DNA from: JAUIET01 sp045105115
GTDB lineage: Bacteria > Pseudomonadota > Gammaproteobacteria > Pseudomonadales > JAUIET01
Length of the DNA: 41,931 nucleotides
Reading direction: 5' to 3'
Assembly (NCBI GenBank): GCA_045105115.1
Contig: JBGCDE010000173.1
Span: 1 to 41,931 of the forward strand
The position numbers and the translations under genes were made by a program. A model generated the notes under the pieces. It saw nothing but the letters and a program-made list of their open reading frames with translations. It was not told the origin of the DNA and ran no database searches. Each line of letters begins with the position of its first letter. Positions within the stretch are counted from its first letter, which is position 1. Positions 25,541 through 33,291 of this stretch are shown here, one piece after another.

Positions 25541-26817
25541 CCGCCGTTATCGTTACCGCATTGATTTTACTGGCCGTGGCCGGCATGCCCATTTTTGCAG
25601 TCATTCTCGCTGCCGCACTGATCGGCTTTAACGCCAGCGATGTTGACCTGTCGGTGATCACCATAGAGCTCTACCGAATCACCGACACACCACTGCTCAT
25701 TGCCCTACCGTTTTTCACGCTGGCCGGTTATCTGCTCGCAGAAAGTAATAGCTCCGAACGTCTGGTGCGCATCACACAAGCCCTGATCGGCTGGATGCCA
25801 AGCGGCCTCGCCATCATCGCTTTCCTGAGCTGCGCTTTGTTCACCGCCTTCACCGGCGCATCGGGTGTCACTATCGTAGCGCTGGGTGCACTGCTCTACC
25901 CCGCACTTCGCCAGGTTGGCTACACCGAAAAATTCAGTCTTGGCCTGGTCACCAGCTCCGGCAGCCTCGGCCTGCTGTTGGCCCCGTCACTGCCCTTGAT
26001 TCTGTATGGCATTGTTGCCCAACAACTTGAAGTAGGTCAGCCCTTCACCATCCAACAATTGTTTCTCGCCGGCCTGTTACCCGCCGGCTTAATGATTGGC
26101 TTACTCAGCGCCTGGAGCCTATGGGTAAATCGTGGCAACGCCATTCCAACCCAGTCATTCTCAGGCCAGGAACTGCGCGCCGCCATCTGGGAAGCACGCT
26201 GGGAAATTCCGCTACCCTTACTCGTACTCGCCGGCATCTACGGCGGCTTTTTTGCCGTCAGCGAAACCGCCACCATCACCTTGCTCTACGTATTTATCGT
26301 AGAAGTCTTCATCTACCGCGAGATCCCGCTCAAAAACCTGACCTCTGTGGTCCAGAAATCCATGACCATGGTCGGCGGTATCATCCTCATACTGGGCGTC
26401 TCTCTCGCCTTCACTAACCTGCTGATCGACGCCGACGTACCCACCCGCTTCTTCGAATTTACCCAGGAATACGTAGACTCCAAACTCACCTTCCTGATTC
26501 TACTCAACATATTCCTGCTGCTACTAGGTGCCATTCTCGACATCTTCTCAGCCATAGTCATCGTAGTACCCCTGATACTGCCCATCGCCATCGCCTTCGG
26601 CGTAGACCCAATACATCTTGGCATTATCTTCCTCGCCAACATGCAGATCGGCTACTTCACCCCCCCGGTTGGCATGAACCTGTTCATCGCCAGTTACCGC
26701 TTCCAAAAACCAATCACCACCCTTTACGCCGCCAGCATCCCCTTCATGGCAGTGCTAATGCTAGCCGTACTCATCATTACCTACGTACCAGAACTAAGCC
26801 TGATGCTGGCAAGATAA
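25537..26817 (+). CDS. TRAP transporter large permease (DctM family)
   Basis: This 426-residue membrane protein has the 11-12 hydrophobic segments of DctM/SiaM. Family motifs include TPLLIALPFFTLAGYLL, FTAFTGASGVTIVALGALLYP, SGSLGLLLAPSLPLILYGI, and near the end FLANMQIGYFTPPVGMNLFIAS. It forms the sodium-coupled elevator domain that moves the ligand released by the binding protein. I start it at the ATG at 25537, four bases inside the small permease gene; a longer reading from 25429 would be out of frame with, and inside, that gene. It is the last gene of the operon; the palindrome at 26862 follows its stop by 44 bases. Confidence 0.95.
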   Translation: MTAVIVTALILLAVAGMPIFAVILAAALIGFNASDVDLSVITIELYRITDTPLLIALPFFTLAGYLLAESNSSERLVRITQALIGWMPSGLAIIAFLSCALFTAFTGASGVTIVALGALLYPALRQVGYTEKFSLGLVTSSGSLGLLLAPSLPLILYGIVAQQLEVGQPFTIQQLFLAGLLPAGLMIGLLSAWSLWVNRGNAIPTQSFSGQELRAAIWEARWEIPLPLLVLAGIYGGFFAVSETATITLLYVFIVEVFIYREIPLKNLTSVVQKSMTMVGGIILILGVSLAFTNLLIDADVPTRFFEFTQEYVDSKLTFLILLNIFLLLLGAILDIFSAIVIVVPLILPIAIAFGVDPIHLGIIFLANMQIGYFTPPVGMNLFIASYRFQKPITTLYAASIPFMAVLMLAVLIITYVPELSLMLAR

Positions 26818-27118
26818 AACCGAGCTCCATATAAACCACCTTCAGATCACTGCCCAATTGAGGCGATCGAGGAATAGTTTCTTTCGCGAAGGTAAAAGAC
26901 GCAGACCGAGCGCGTAAAAAAGACAAGCCGAAGGTGAAGGCTTTTTTGGGAGCGAGGGAACCCCGGAGGGGTCAAGTCGCGCAGCGAAAGGAACTATTCC
27001 TCGATCGCCGAGGACCTAGCAACAGCCTCGAAAGAGGGCGCTCAAAACAACAATTGAATTGAATCCGGAAACGGACTCAAAGTAGCGCAGCAGAAAGCCA
27101 CGCTATAAACAAAAACTA
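26818..27118. other. Intergenic region between dctM and exbD
   Basis: This convergent 301-base gap is largely filled by the long inverted-repeat element at 26862-27009. The rest (27010-27118) shows a small GNRA-type hairpin (TCCG-GAAA-CGGA) near 27064 and no open frame or promoter. I see no intrinsic terminator for dctM outside the element, so its hairpins may serve both convergent genes. Confidence 0.6.
26862..27009. repeat. 148-base inverted-repeat element after the TRAP operon
   Basis: The ends at 26862-26887 and 26984-27009 are 26-base inverted repeats with one mismatch; each outer end reads GGCGATCGAGGAATAGTT on its own strand. The 96-base interior contains smaller foldable units: an A-run followed by AGCC and its complement GGCT plus a T-run (about 26916-26947), and CCCC-GGA-GGGG at about 26961-26971. 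It encodes no protein. The layout suits a REP/MITE-like palindromic repeat. Its arm sequence differs from that of the element at 18473-18584, so they are separate families. Confidence 0.85.
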
Positions 27119-27532
27119 CTAGTCAGGCGTAGTCGTCAAAGAAACGTTAAACACCCCAGCCTCTCGCGCCGAATCAATTACCGCCGCAAATATCTCAGTC
27201 TGCGCCTTCTCATTCGCCTGCACAATCACAGAAGCCTTAGGATTCTCAGCAATCAAACGCTCAACGTTTGCCCGCACAGCTCGCACATCAATACGACGAT
27301 CAGCTAACCAGATCTCACCGGCGGCCGTCACCTTCAACACAATATTCTTCTGATCCAGATCAGGTGGCGCATCACTTGATTCAGGACGGTTAACGTCCAG
27401 ACCCACTTCTTTGACGAACGACGCTGTCACGATAAAGAAGATCAGCATGATAAATACAACATCCAGCATTGGGGTCAGATCGATTTCACCCTCATCCTGG
27501 TCATTCGCGTGGCGGCCAATGTGCTTTGCCAT
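27119..27532 (-). CDS. ExbD/TolR family protein (lone)
   Basis: This 137-residue protein has one membrane helix (about 22-42) beginning EIDLTPMLDVVFIMLIFF. Asp24 corresponds to the proton-carrying Asp25 of E. coli ExbD. The periplasmic part (about 60-137) has the ExbD pattern: IVLKVTAAGEIWLADRRIDV, then VIVQANEKAQTEIFAAVIDSAREAG. It would form a proton-driven motor with an ExbB/TolQ-type partner, but no exbB gene is adjacent on either side. The gene upstream is a divergent ABC ATPase 336 bases away. The partner may be encoded elsewhere, or it may use TolQ from this window. Confidence 0.9.
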   Translation of the reverse strand: MAKHIGRHANDQDEGEIDLTPMLDVVFIMLIFFIVTASFVKEVGLDVNRPESSDAPPDLDQKNIVLKVTAAGEIWLADRRIDVRAVRANVERLIAENPKASVIVQANEKAQTEIFAAVIDSAREAGVFNVSLTTTPD

Positions 27533-27868
27533 AATTGAGTCTCTGTTGTTATTGCTAGGTTTTGCGGACCCATAAACTGCTTATTGGTCACGCACTACAG
27601 CAGGCATTTATTAGTCATAATCGGCCGCACCGCAGTTCGGTACAATATTACAACCCTTGACGATCGAATCATAGACCTGAGTGCGCAATTTTACGGACGG
27701 TTGATGACCCCAGGGTATTGCATTTATCCGTAGAATTTCTAAAATCTTCCGCCGTTTCAATACATTGCAACCCAATACAATGATTTTGAAACGACGAACA
27801 CATGTATCCTAACAAGCGACACGTCGCAATTGCGCACGCTGATCGAGACAAAGGGCAGGAACACAGCA
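27533..27868. other. Divergent region between exbD and the ABC operon
   Basis: This 336-base gap separates exbD (minus) from the ATPase gene (plus). No open frame of note is present. TATCCT at 27805-27810 and TTGAAA at 27786-27791 lie only 13 bases apart, too close for a normal promoter. GGCAGGAA at 27854-27861 is the ribosome binding site of the ATPase gene. I see no terminator, RNA gene or clear operator. Confidence 0.5.
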
Positions 27869-28822
27869 ATGGTAAAGGTAGAGCAACTGAGCAAACATTT
27901 TGGTCAGTTCAAAGCAGTCGACAAACTGAGCTTCGAAGTGTCACCCGGTGAGGTGCTAGGATTTCTTGGCCCGAACGGGGCTGGCAAATCCACCACCATG
28001 AAAATGATCACCGGTTTTATCGCGCCAACAGCAGGATCGATCATGGTTGGTGGGCATGACGTCAGTCGTGAACCAGTAAAGGCCAAGAGCTTAATCGGCT
28101 ACCTGCCAGAAGGTGCGCCTGCCTACGCCGACATGACCCCTGCCCAGTTCCTGAAGTTTGCAGCATCCATCCGAAAGTTAGGCTCGGCTTCAAACGCAAG
28201 AATTGATCAGGTTGTCGAGCAGCTGATGCTAAAAGATGTTCTGCACAAACCCATCGACACTTTGTCCAAAGGCTTCAAACGCCGAGTTGGTATTGCACAA
28301 GCCATTTTGCATGATCCAAAAGTATTGATCCTGGACGAACCAACTGACGGCCTCGACCCGATCCAAAAACACGAAGTACGCTCTCTGATCACCAACCTTG
28401 CTGAAGATAAAACGGTGATTGTTTCCACGCATATTCTCGAAGAAGTAAACGCTGTTTGCAGCCGTGCAATCATCATTGCTGATGGCCAGGTTGTCGCTGA
28501 CGCAGAACCCGGTGAACTAGAGGCACAGTCGGAATATCATGGCGCTGTGACACTCAAGCTCAGTGGCGACACTGACCCGCGCAGTGAGCTTCAAGCACTG
28601 CCCTCTGTATTTCGCGTGGAAACTTACGCTGACGATGACCGCCGTGTTACCGCAATTCCGAACGCTGACAGCCATTTATACACTGACATTCAGGCACTGG
28701 CCAAACAGAAACAATGGGATGTGGAAGAAATGTTCGCAGAACGTGGCCGCTTGGAAGATGTGTTTCGCCGCCTGGTAGACAGCCACGCTAGCCAGTCGAA
28801 AAAAATAGGAAGCGCCTCATGA
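27869..28822 (+). CDS. ABC exporter ATPase (GldA/NatA-like)
   Basis: This 317-residue ATPase has Walker A GPNGAGKST at 34-42, a Q-loop near GYLPEGAP, the signature LSKGFKRR near 132-139 (LSKGF in place of the usual LSGGQ), and Walker B VLILDEPTDGLDP near 152-164, followed by the switch His (VSTHILEE). A C-terminal region of about 90 residues follows the nucleotide-binding domain, as in the multi-gene exporters related to GldA. It drives the permease encoded next, overlapping it by four bases. ATG at 27869 has AGGA about nine bases upstream; a longer reading from 27830 starts with TTG and lacks homologous sequence. Confidence 0.92.
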   Translation: MVKVEQLSKHFGQFKAVDKLSFEVSPGEVLGFLGPNGAGKSTTMKMITGFIAPTAGSIMVGGHDVSREPVKAKSLIGYLPEGAPAYADMTPAQFLKFAASIRKLGSASNARIDQVVEQLMLKDVLHKPIDTLSKGFKRRVGIAQAILHDPKVLILDEPTDGLDPIQKHEVRSLITNLAEDKTVIVSTHILEEVNAVCSRAIIIADGQVVADAEPGELEAQSEYHGAVTLKLSGDTDPRSELQALPSVFRVETYADDDRRVTAIPNADSHLYTDIQALAKQKQWDVEEMFAERGRLEDVFRRLVDSHASQSKKIGSAS

Positions 28823-29547
28823 TCACCACACTGTTTAAACGCGAACTCGCCAGTTATTTTTCAACACCACTGGCCTACGTATTTATAGTTATCTTTCTGA
28901 TGCTATCAGCTGCACTCACGTTTTTTCTCGGCGGCTGGTATGAACGAAGCCAAGCAGACTTGCTCCCCTTCTTTGGCTTTCATCCTTGGTTATACCTGTT
29001 CCTCGTGCCCGCCATCGCCATGAAGCTATGGGCCGAAGAACGCAAGTCAGGCACCGTCGAGCTGCTACTAACCTTGCCAATCACTGTGTTTCAAGCCGTA
29101 GTAGGCAAGTATTTGGCTGCCTGGGTATTCATCGGTATTGCCCTGGCGCTGACGTTTCCCATGTGGCTGACGGTAAATTACTTAGGGTCACCAGACAACG
29201 GCGTGATACTGGCTGCATATCTCGGCAGTTGGTTGATGGCAGGCGCCTTTCTTGCTGTGGGCTCGTGCATGTCAGCGGCTACTAATAATCAGGTGATTGC
29301 GTTTATCTTGAGCGTGGTGGTGTGTTTCATGTTTATTCTGGCGGGTTTCACGCTGGTCTTTGACGTATTCAAAGATTGGGCGCCACTGCCCGTATTAGAC
29401 GCCATTACTTCTCTGAGTTTTTTAAGCCACTATCAGGCTATTAGCCGTGGCGTGCTCGATTTCCGAGACGTCGCGTTTTTCATTGTAATGATACTCGCAT
29501 GGCTGTTGGCAACTGCGATCGTAATCGACATCAAGAAGGCTTCCTGA
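28819..29547 (+). CDS. ABC-2 type permease (GldF-like)
   Basis: This 242-residue membrane protein has six hydrophobic segments and the ABC-2 permease pattern: the opening LFKRELASYFSTPLAYVFIVIFL, the AMKLWAEERKSGTVELLLTLP coupling segment, then paired C-terminal helices. The E-E-R-K/R-S/A-G-T motif contacts the ATPase. It is related to the permeases of the Gld-type exporters and other ABC-2 systems, and the substrate is unknown. It starts within the ATPase stop (ATGA) and precedes the auxiliary protein by four bases. Confidence 0.92.
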   Translation: MITTLFKRELASYFSTPLAYVFIVIFLMLSAALTFFLGGWYERSQADLLPFFGFHPWLYLFLVPAIAMKLWAEERKSGTVELLLTLPITVFQAVVGKYLAAWVFIGIALALTFPMWLTVNYLGSPDNGVILAAYLGSWLMAGAFLAVGSCMSAATNNQVIAFILSVVVCFMFILAGFTLVFDVFKDWAPLPVLDAITSLSFLSHYQAISRGVLDFRDVAFFIVMILAWLLATAIVIDIKKAS

Positions 29548-29551
29548 TCCG

Positions 29552-31477
29552 ATGAATACTGCAAAACTTTTTTCAAAAGCGGGCCTTGTTGTACTCGCCC
29601 TGATCACTCTGCTTCTGGTAGGTTTGCTCAATGTGTCTCTGCGCGGTGCTCGCATTGATCTTACCGATGATCAGCTGTACACCGTCAGCAGTGGCACAGT
29701 TGATATGCTGCAAACACTGGAAAACCCGGTAACGCTGGAATTCTTTTTCTCGGACAAACTAACGGCTGATTTGCCTCAATTGCGGGACTTTGCGCGCCGC
29801 GTTCGCGAATTGCTGGAAGAGATGGCCATCAAGTCTAATGGCCAGGTGACGCTCAAAGTAATAGACCCTGAACCATTTTCCGAGGAAGAAGATAGAGCCG
29901 CTGAACTTGGCCTGCAATCAACGCCGCTGTCTTTGGGTGGGCCTGAGATCTATCTTGGTTTAGCCGCCAGTAATGCCAGCGACAATTCCGAGATAATCGA
30001 GTTTTTACAACCCGAACGCGAACAATACCTGGAATACGATGTTGCTAAAATGCTGCACATTGTTGGTCGCGATAAAGCCCCCAAAGTGGCAATGCTAGCG
30101 GGCTTGCAGGTAAGTGGCGGCTTTGACATGCAAACACGGCAACCCACTCCTGCGTGGATGGCCATCAGCCAGTTGCAGCAGATGTTTGATGTTGTCACGC
30201 TAGACGATGGTTTTGCGAGCATCGAAGACGACGTAGATGTATTGATACTGATTCACCCTCCTGAGTTACAAACACCAAGTCGCTATGCAATTGACCAGTT
30301 TGTGTTACGTGGGGGCAACCTGATCGCGTTTGTCGACCCGAATGCTGAACAAGCCGGTGGCGCAAATCCGATGATGCCTAGCCCTGGTGCGGCTAACAGC
30401 AGCTCGAATATGAAAACCTTGTTCCAACAATGGGGATTTGAGTTAGCTGAAGCCAAAGTATTGGGCGATGTCCAGCACGCCTTGCAAGTTGGCTCACCAC
30501 GCACGGGCCAACCGGTTCGGCATCTCGGTATTCTGGGCTACGACACGGCTTCGTTCGACAAAGAAGATATTGTTGTACGTGACTTGAACTTACTGCATTT
30601 TGGCACGGCTGGTGTACTAAAGCCGTTAGCAGATTCAGCGTTAAATTTTCAGCCATTGGTGCTATCGAGCAATCAAAGCATGTTACTCGACGCCAGCAAG
30701 TTCGAAATGATGATGGACCCCAATGCTCTTTTTGAAGGCTTCGTTCCAGACGGGCAGCACCACGTTATTGCCGCCAGAGTACGCGGCGGCGCATTGTCTG
30801 CGTTCCCCGATGGTGCACCAGAACCAGAAGCCGCGGAGGCTGCAGAGACCACTGAGCCAGAACAAGCCGAAGCCGAGAACGTTGAGGCGATAACGCCAAA
30901 CAGGCCTCACCTGAAACAATCAAGCGAAGACATTAATTTGTTAGTCGTTGCTGATACAGACTTTCTGTCCAATCGTTTGTGGATACAGGTTCAGAACTTT
31001 TTTGGTCAACAAATCGGTTCTCCTTTTGCAGACAATGGCAGCTTCCTCATCAACGCCGTTGAGAACATGATTGGCAACACCGATCTTATCTCTACGCGCA
31101 GCCGCGGCGAATACGTACGCCGCTTTGAGCGAGTGGATGAGTTACGCCTGCAGGCCGAACAAAACTTTAGAACCAAGGAAGAATCGCTTCAGCAAAGTCT
31201 TGCGGCTACTGAAGCTAAACTTGCCGAATTACAGGCGCAAAAAAGTGATGATGGCGCGGAAGTACTGACATTAAGCCCGGAGCAATTGGCCGAAGTTGAG
31301 AAGTTTCAGCAAGAAAAATTATCTATAAGAAAGCAATTGCGCGAGGTGCAACATCAGCTCGGCAGTGACATTGAAGCTTTGGGCACCCAGCTCAAGCTAA
31401 TCAATATCGCTTTGATACCCGTTTTGCTTACCGTGCTGGCTTTGTTGTTTCGCGTAGTACGACGAGGTCGAAGCTAA
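29552..31477 (+). CDS. GldG-like auxiliary protein of the ABC exporter
   Basis: This 641-residue protein is anchored at both ends: a transmembrane helix at about 10-30 (AGLVVLALITLLLVGLLNV) and another at about 617-636. Between them is a large periplasmic region with the ABC-transporter auxiliary fold (RIDLTDDQLYTVSSGTVDML, LIHPPELQTPSRYAIDQFVL, GGNLIAFVDPNAEQ, LLVVADTDFLS), an acidic Pro/Ala/Glu insert (about 424-450), and a coiled coil (about 530-615, EESLQQSLAATEAKLAELQAQ). GldG belongs to this family in gliding Bacteroidetes, but homologues occur widely in non-gliding bacteria. The DUF4340 gene that often follows is not present. The operon ends here, converging on the methyltransferase gene. 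Confidence 0.9.
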   Translation: MNTAKLFSKAGLVVLALITLLLVGLLNVSLRGARIDLTDDQLYTVSSGTVDMLQTLENPVTLEFFFSDKLTADLPQLRDFARRVRELLEEMAIKSNGQVTLKVIDPEPFSEEEDRAAELGLQSTPLSLGGPEIYLGLAASNASDNSEIIEFLQPEREQYLEYDVAKMLHIVGRDKAPKVAMLAGLQVSGGFDMQTRQPTPAWMAISQLQQMFDVVTLDDGFASIEDDVDVLILIHPPELQTPSRYAIDQFVLRGGNLIAFVDPNAEQAGGANPMMPSPGAANSSSNMKTLFQQWGFELAEAKVLGDVQHALQVGSPRTGQPVRHLGILGYDTASFDKEDIVVRDLNLLHFGTAGVLKPLADSALNFQPLVLSSNQSMLLDASKFEMMMDPNALFEGFVPDGQHHVIAARVRGGALSAFPDGAPEPEAAEAAETTEPEQAEAENVEAITPNRPHLKQSSEDINLLVVADTDFLSNRLWIQVQNFFGQQIGSPFADNGSFLINAVENMIGNTDLISTRSRGEYVRRFERVDELRLQAEQNFRTKEESLQQSLAATEAKLAELQAQKSDDGAEVLTLSPEQLAEVEKFQQEKLSIRKQLREVQHQLGSDIEALGTQLKLINIALIPVLLTVLALLFRVVRRGRS

Positions 31478-31527
31478 AGATAACCGAGAGGCAAGCCAGA
31501 GACAGGCGAGTGACAAGCGAGAGTTCT

Positions 31528-32271
31528 TCAGGGCAGTATTCGTGCATGCGACAACAGGGTTTTTAACTCTGTTGTCTGCGCATTACTGCACTGACTAACA
31601 TCAATATGAGGTGCGGTGGCCCTGGCGTACATAACCACATTGTCAAAACCAGATATGTCGATCACTGCTGTCCATGCAAAGACTGTACGCGCGGCCAGAC
31701 ACACTTCTCTCAACGTCTCATTGTCTTGACACAACACATTAACAACAAGTATCGCGCTCTCGCTCATTCGTTTCTCACAGTCTCTATAAAACGATTCTGA
31801 GCATAGAATCTGGGGCTGTTTCTTGCCGATCGCTAGATCACAAAACACCGCGTCAAAGCATGTTGTTGCTTGCTTCAGAAATTCAGCCGCGTCCGCCACT
31901 ACCGGTGTACAGCCTTCTGGCAGTAAATCAGCTTGCTTACACAGCTCGATCACGTCTTCTGAGCAATCGACGGTAAGAACCGATGCCGCCGGGTGTTTTG
32001 TATGCAGGTAGCGCTCTATCGCAGCGCAGCCTAAGCCTAAATTTAAAACTGACTCCGTTGCCTGGAGCAACTGTAAGCCTGCCAACATCGCATCCACAAC
32101 TGGCGACTGAACGTGTGATGGCGCGAGCGTGTCAATTGCACCTTGCACAACATACCCACCGGAGCACATGTAATTGTAATGAGAGAATTGATAAAGCTCG
32201 ATATCATTCAATCGCAGCAGCAGGTGACTATCGGCCTTCGAGCTGGTCGCAAATTCTTCGAAAAATGACAT
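31528..32271 (-). CDS. SAM-dependent methyltransferase-fold protein (spermidine-synthase-like)
   Basis: This 247-residue cytoplasmic protein has the Rossmann methyltransferase core: motif I VLNLGLGCAAIERYLH, the acidic second strand end TVDCSEDVIELC, VVADAAEFL, and the DAVFCDLA motif, with an N-terminal beta segment (IELYQFSHYNYMCSGGYVVQGAID). This is the shape of spermidine-synthase-like proteins. Key spermidine synthase features (the GGGDG loop and the catalytic D-S-x-D-P stretch) are not seen, so polyamine synthesis is unlikely and the substrate is unknown. It starts three bases after the 3D-domain gene stop and is the last gene of a tight three-gene operon. Confidence 0.75.
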   Translation of the reverse strand: MSFFEEFATSSKADSHLLLRLNDIELYQFSHYNYMCSGGYVVQGAIDTLAPSHVQSPVVDAMLAGLQLLQATESVLNLGLGCAAIERYLHTKHPAASVLTVDCSEDVIELCKQADLLPEGCTPVVADAAEFLKQATTCFDAVFCDLAIGKKQPQILCSESFYRDCEKRMSESAILVVNVLCQDNETLREVCLAARTVFAWTAVIDISGFDNVVMYARATAPHIDVSQCSNAQTTELKTLLSHARILP

Positions 32272-32274
32272 CGC

Positions 32275-32685
32275 TTAAGACTTTGGCCGCCAGCGAATGG
32301 TCACTGTTTGTTTGCCAAACGTCTTAGCGCCTTGCAGGTCTTTACCCATATAAATATCAATGCGTTTACTAAAACGACGGTTAAGCTTGTCACGTACCAG
32401 CCAGCGGCCCGCCATACCGTCAATTTCAACTTCTGCATTATGGCCTAAACCAAGTAACAAGAGATCTCTGGATACAGCAATGGTTTGAACATCCGGATTT
32501 AAGCGATCGCCCCAGGCACCTATTTCCGGGTCACCCTGGGTTTGAGACGGCAAAGAATTGTAGGCGGTTGCAGTAACCTCCAGACTTTCCTTTGCGGGCG
32601 CACAAGCTCCCACAGCAAACATAAGCACGACCAGCGCAACCGGTTTTATGTACTTAATGCAGACCACTGAGTTCGTATTTTGCAT
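32275..32685 (-). CDS. 3D-domain lipoprotein
   Basis: This 136-residue lipoprotein (lipobox VGAC, Cys28) carries a 3D domain, a double-psi beta barrel named for three conserved aspartates. Visible signatures are VTATAYNSLPSQTQGDP, AWGDRLNP, IAVSRDLLLLGLG, the aspartate-bearing RWLVRDKLNRRF, and RIDIYMG. Such domains occur in MltA-like lytic transglycosylases and Rpf-like cell-wall factors, so it probably acts on or binds peptidoglycan from the outer membrane. ATG at 32685 overlaps the glycosylase stop by one base (TGATG) and has AGGA about nine bases upstream. An upstream in-frame GTG at 32712 is less likely. Confidence 0.85.
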   Translation of the reverse strand: MQNTNSVVCIKYIKPVALVVLMFAVGACAPAKESLEVTATAYNSLPSQTQGDPEIGAWGDRLNPDVQTIAVSRDLLLLGLGHNAEVEIDGMAGRWLVRDKLNRRFSKRIDIYMGKDLQGAKTFGKQTVTIRWRPKS

Positions 32686-33206
32686 CACAAGTAATCCTGT
32701 ATTTGTCGCCACTGTTCTAATTTCTCGGGAACACCTAAAGACGCGTGTGCCGGGCTGGTTGACGGTAACCTGACAAGGTCCACCTGGCCAAATTCCTGCT
32801 TGATATCAGCATGCACGAATTTGCGAAAACTGTGCTCAGCTTTTGCTCCATTAAAAAACACCGCTCGCAATTTAGGCGTTTCTCTGAACAAGCTCAAAAA
32901 ATCGTTGGCAACAATAGACTCTTCTTTAATAGATGAGTCAAGACTGCCCTCTCTATAGCATGTTTGTAGCACGTCCCACAGCCCAACACCGCAACAGCGC
33001 AACGCCTCCAATCGCTGAGCATAGTCAGGAAACACGCTTTCGGGCTTGTCACTGTCATTCAAAATGGCGAGCACTATTGGCCAAAATGCATTACGCGGGT
33101 GTGCGTAATATTGCTCTGCATCCAGTGATGCTGTGCCGGGCATAGAACCCAGAATAAGGATTCTGACATTTCTGTCTGCGATGGGTGGAAAACTCTGACT
33201 AAACAT
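32685..33206 (-). CDS. DNA-deoxyinosine glycosylase (UDG superfamily, HDG type)
   Basis: The family removes hypoxanthine from DNA after adenine deamination. The 173-residue protein shows RILILGSMPGTASL, the HPRNAFWPI motif, and the C-terminal LPSTSPAHA motif that places the DNA-inserting loop. Its length fits the family from the ATG at 33206. An in-frame TTG at 33278 would add 24 residues without homology, and I see no ribosome binding site at either, so the start is uncertain. It heads a coupled operon with the 3D lipoprotein and the methyltransferase. It is divergent from the CoA-transferase gene at 33292. Confidence 0.88.
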   Translation of the reverse strand: MFSQSFPPIADRNVRILILGSMPGTASLDAEQYYAHPRNAFWPIVLAILNDSDKPESVFPDYAQRLEALRCCGVGLWDVLQTCYREGSLDSSIKEESIVANDFLSLFRETPKLRAVFFNGAKAEHSFRKFVHADIKQEFGQVDLVRLPSTSPAHASLGVPEKLEQWRQIQDYL

Positions 33207-33291
33207 GGATTGAGGATCATGTGAACAGGGATTGATATTAGCAGATGCCTGCGGCTTAATTGCAGCCCTGAAATACAAGTAAGAGGTTTAC

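Noticed and set aside
31528..32271. Spermidine synthase (SpeE)
   Set aside because: The fold is similar, but the GGGDG loop and the catalytic D-S-x-D-P stretch are missing, so only a methyltransferase-like fold is claimed.
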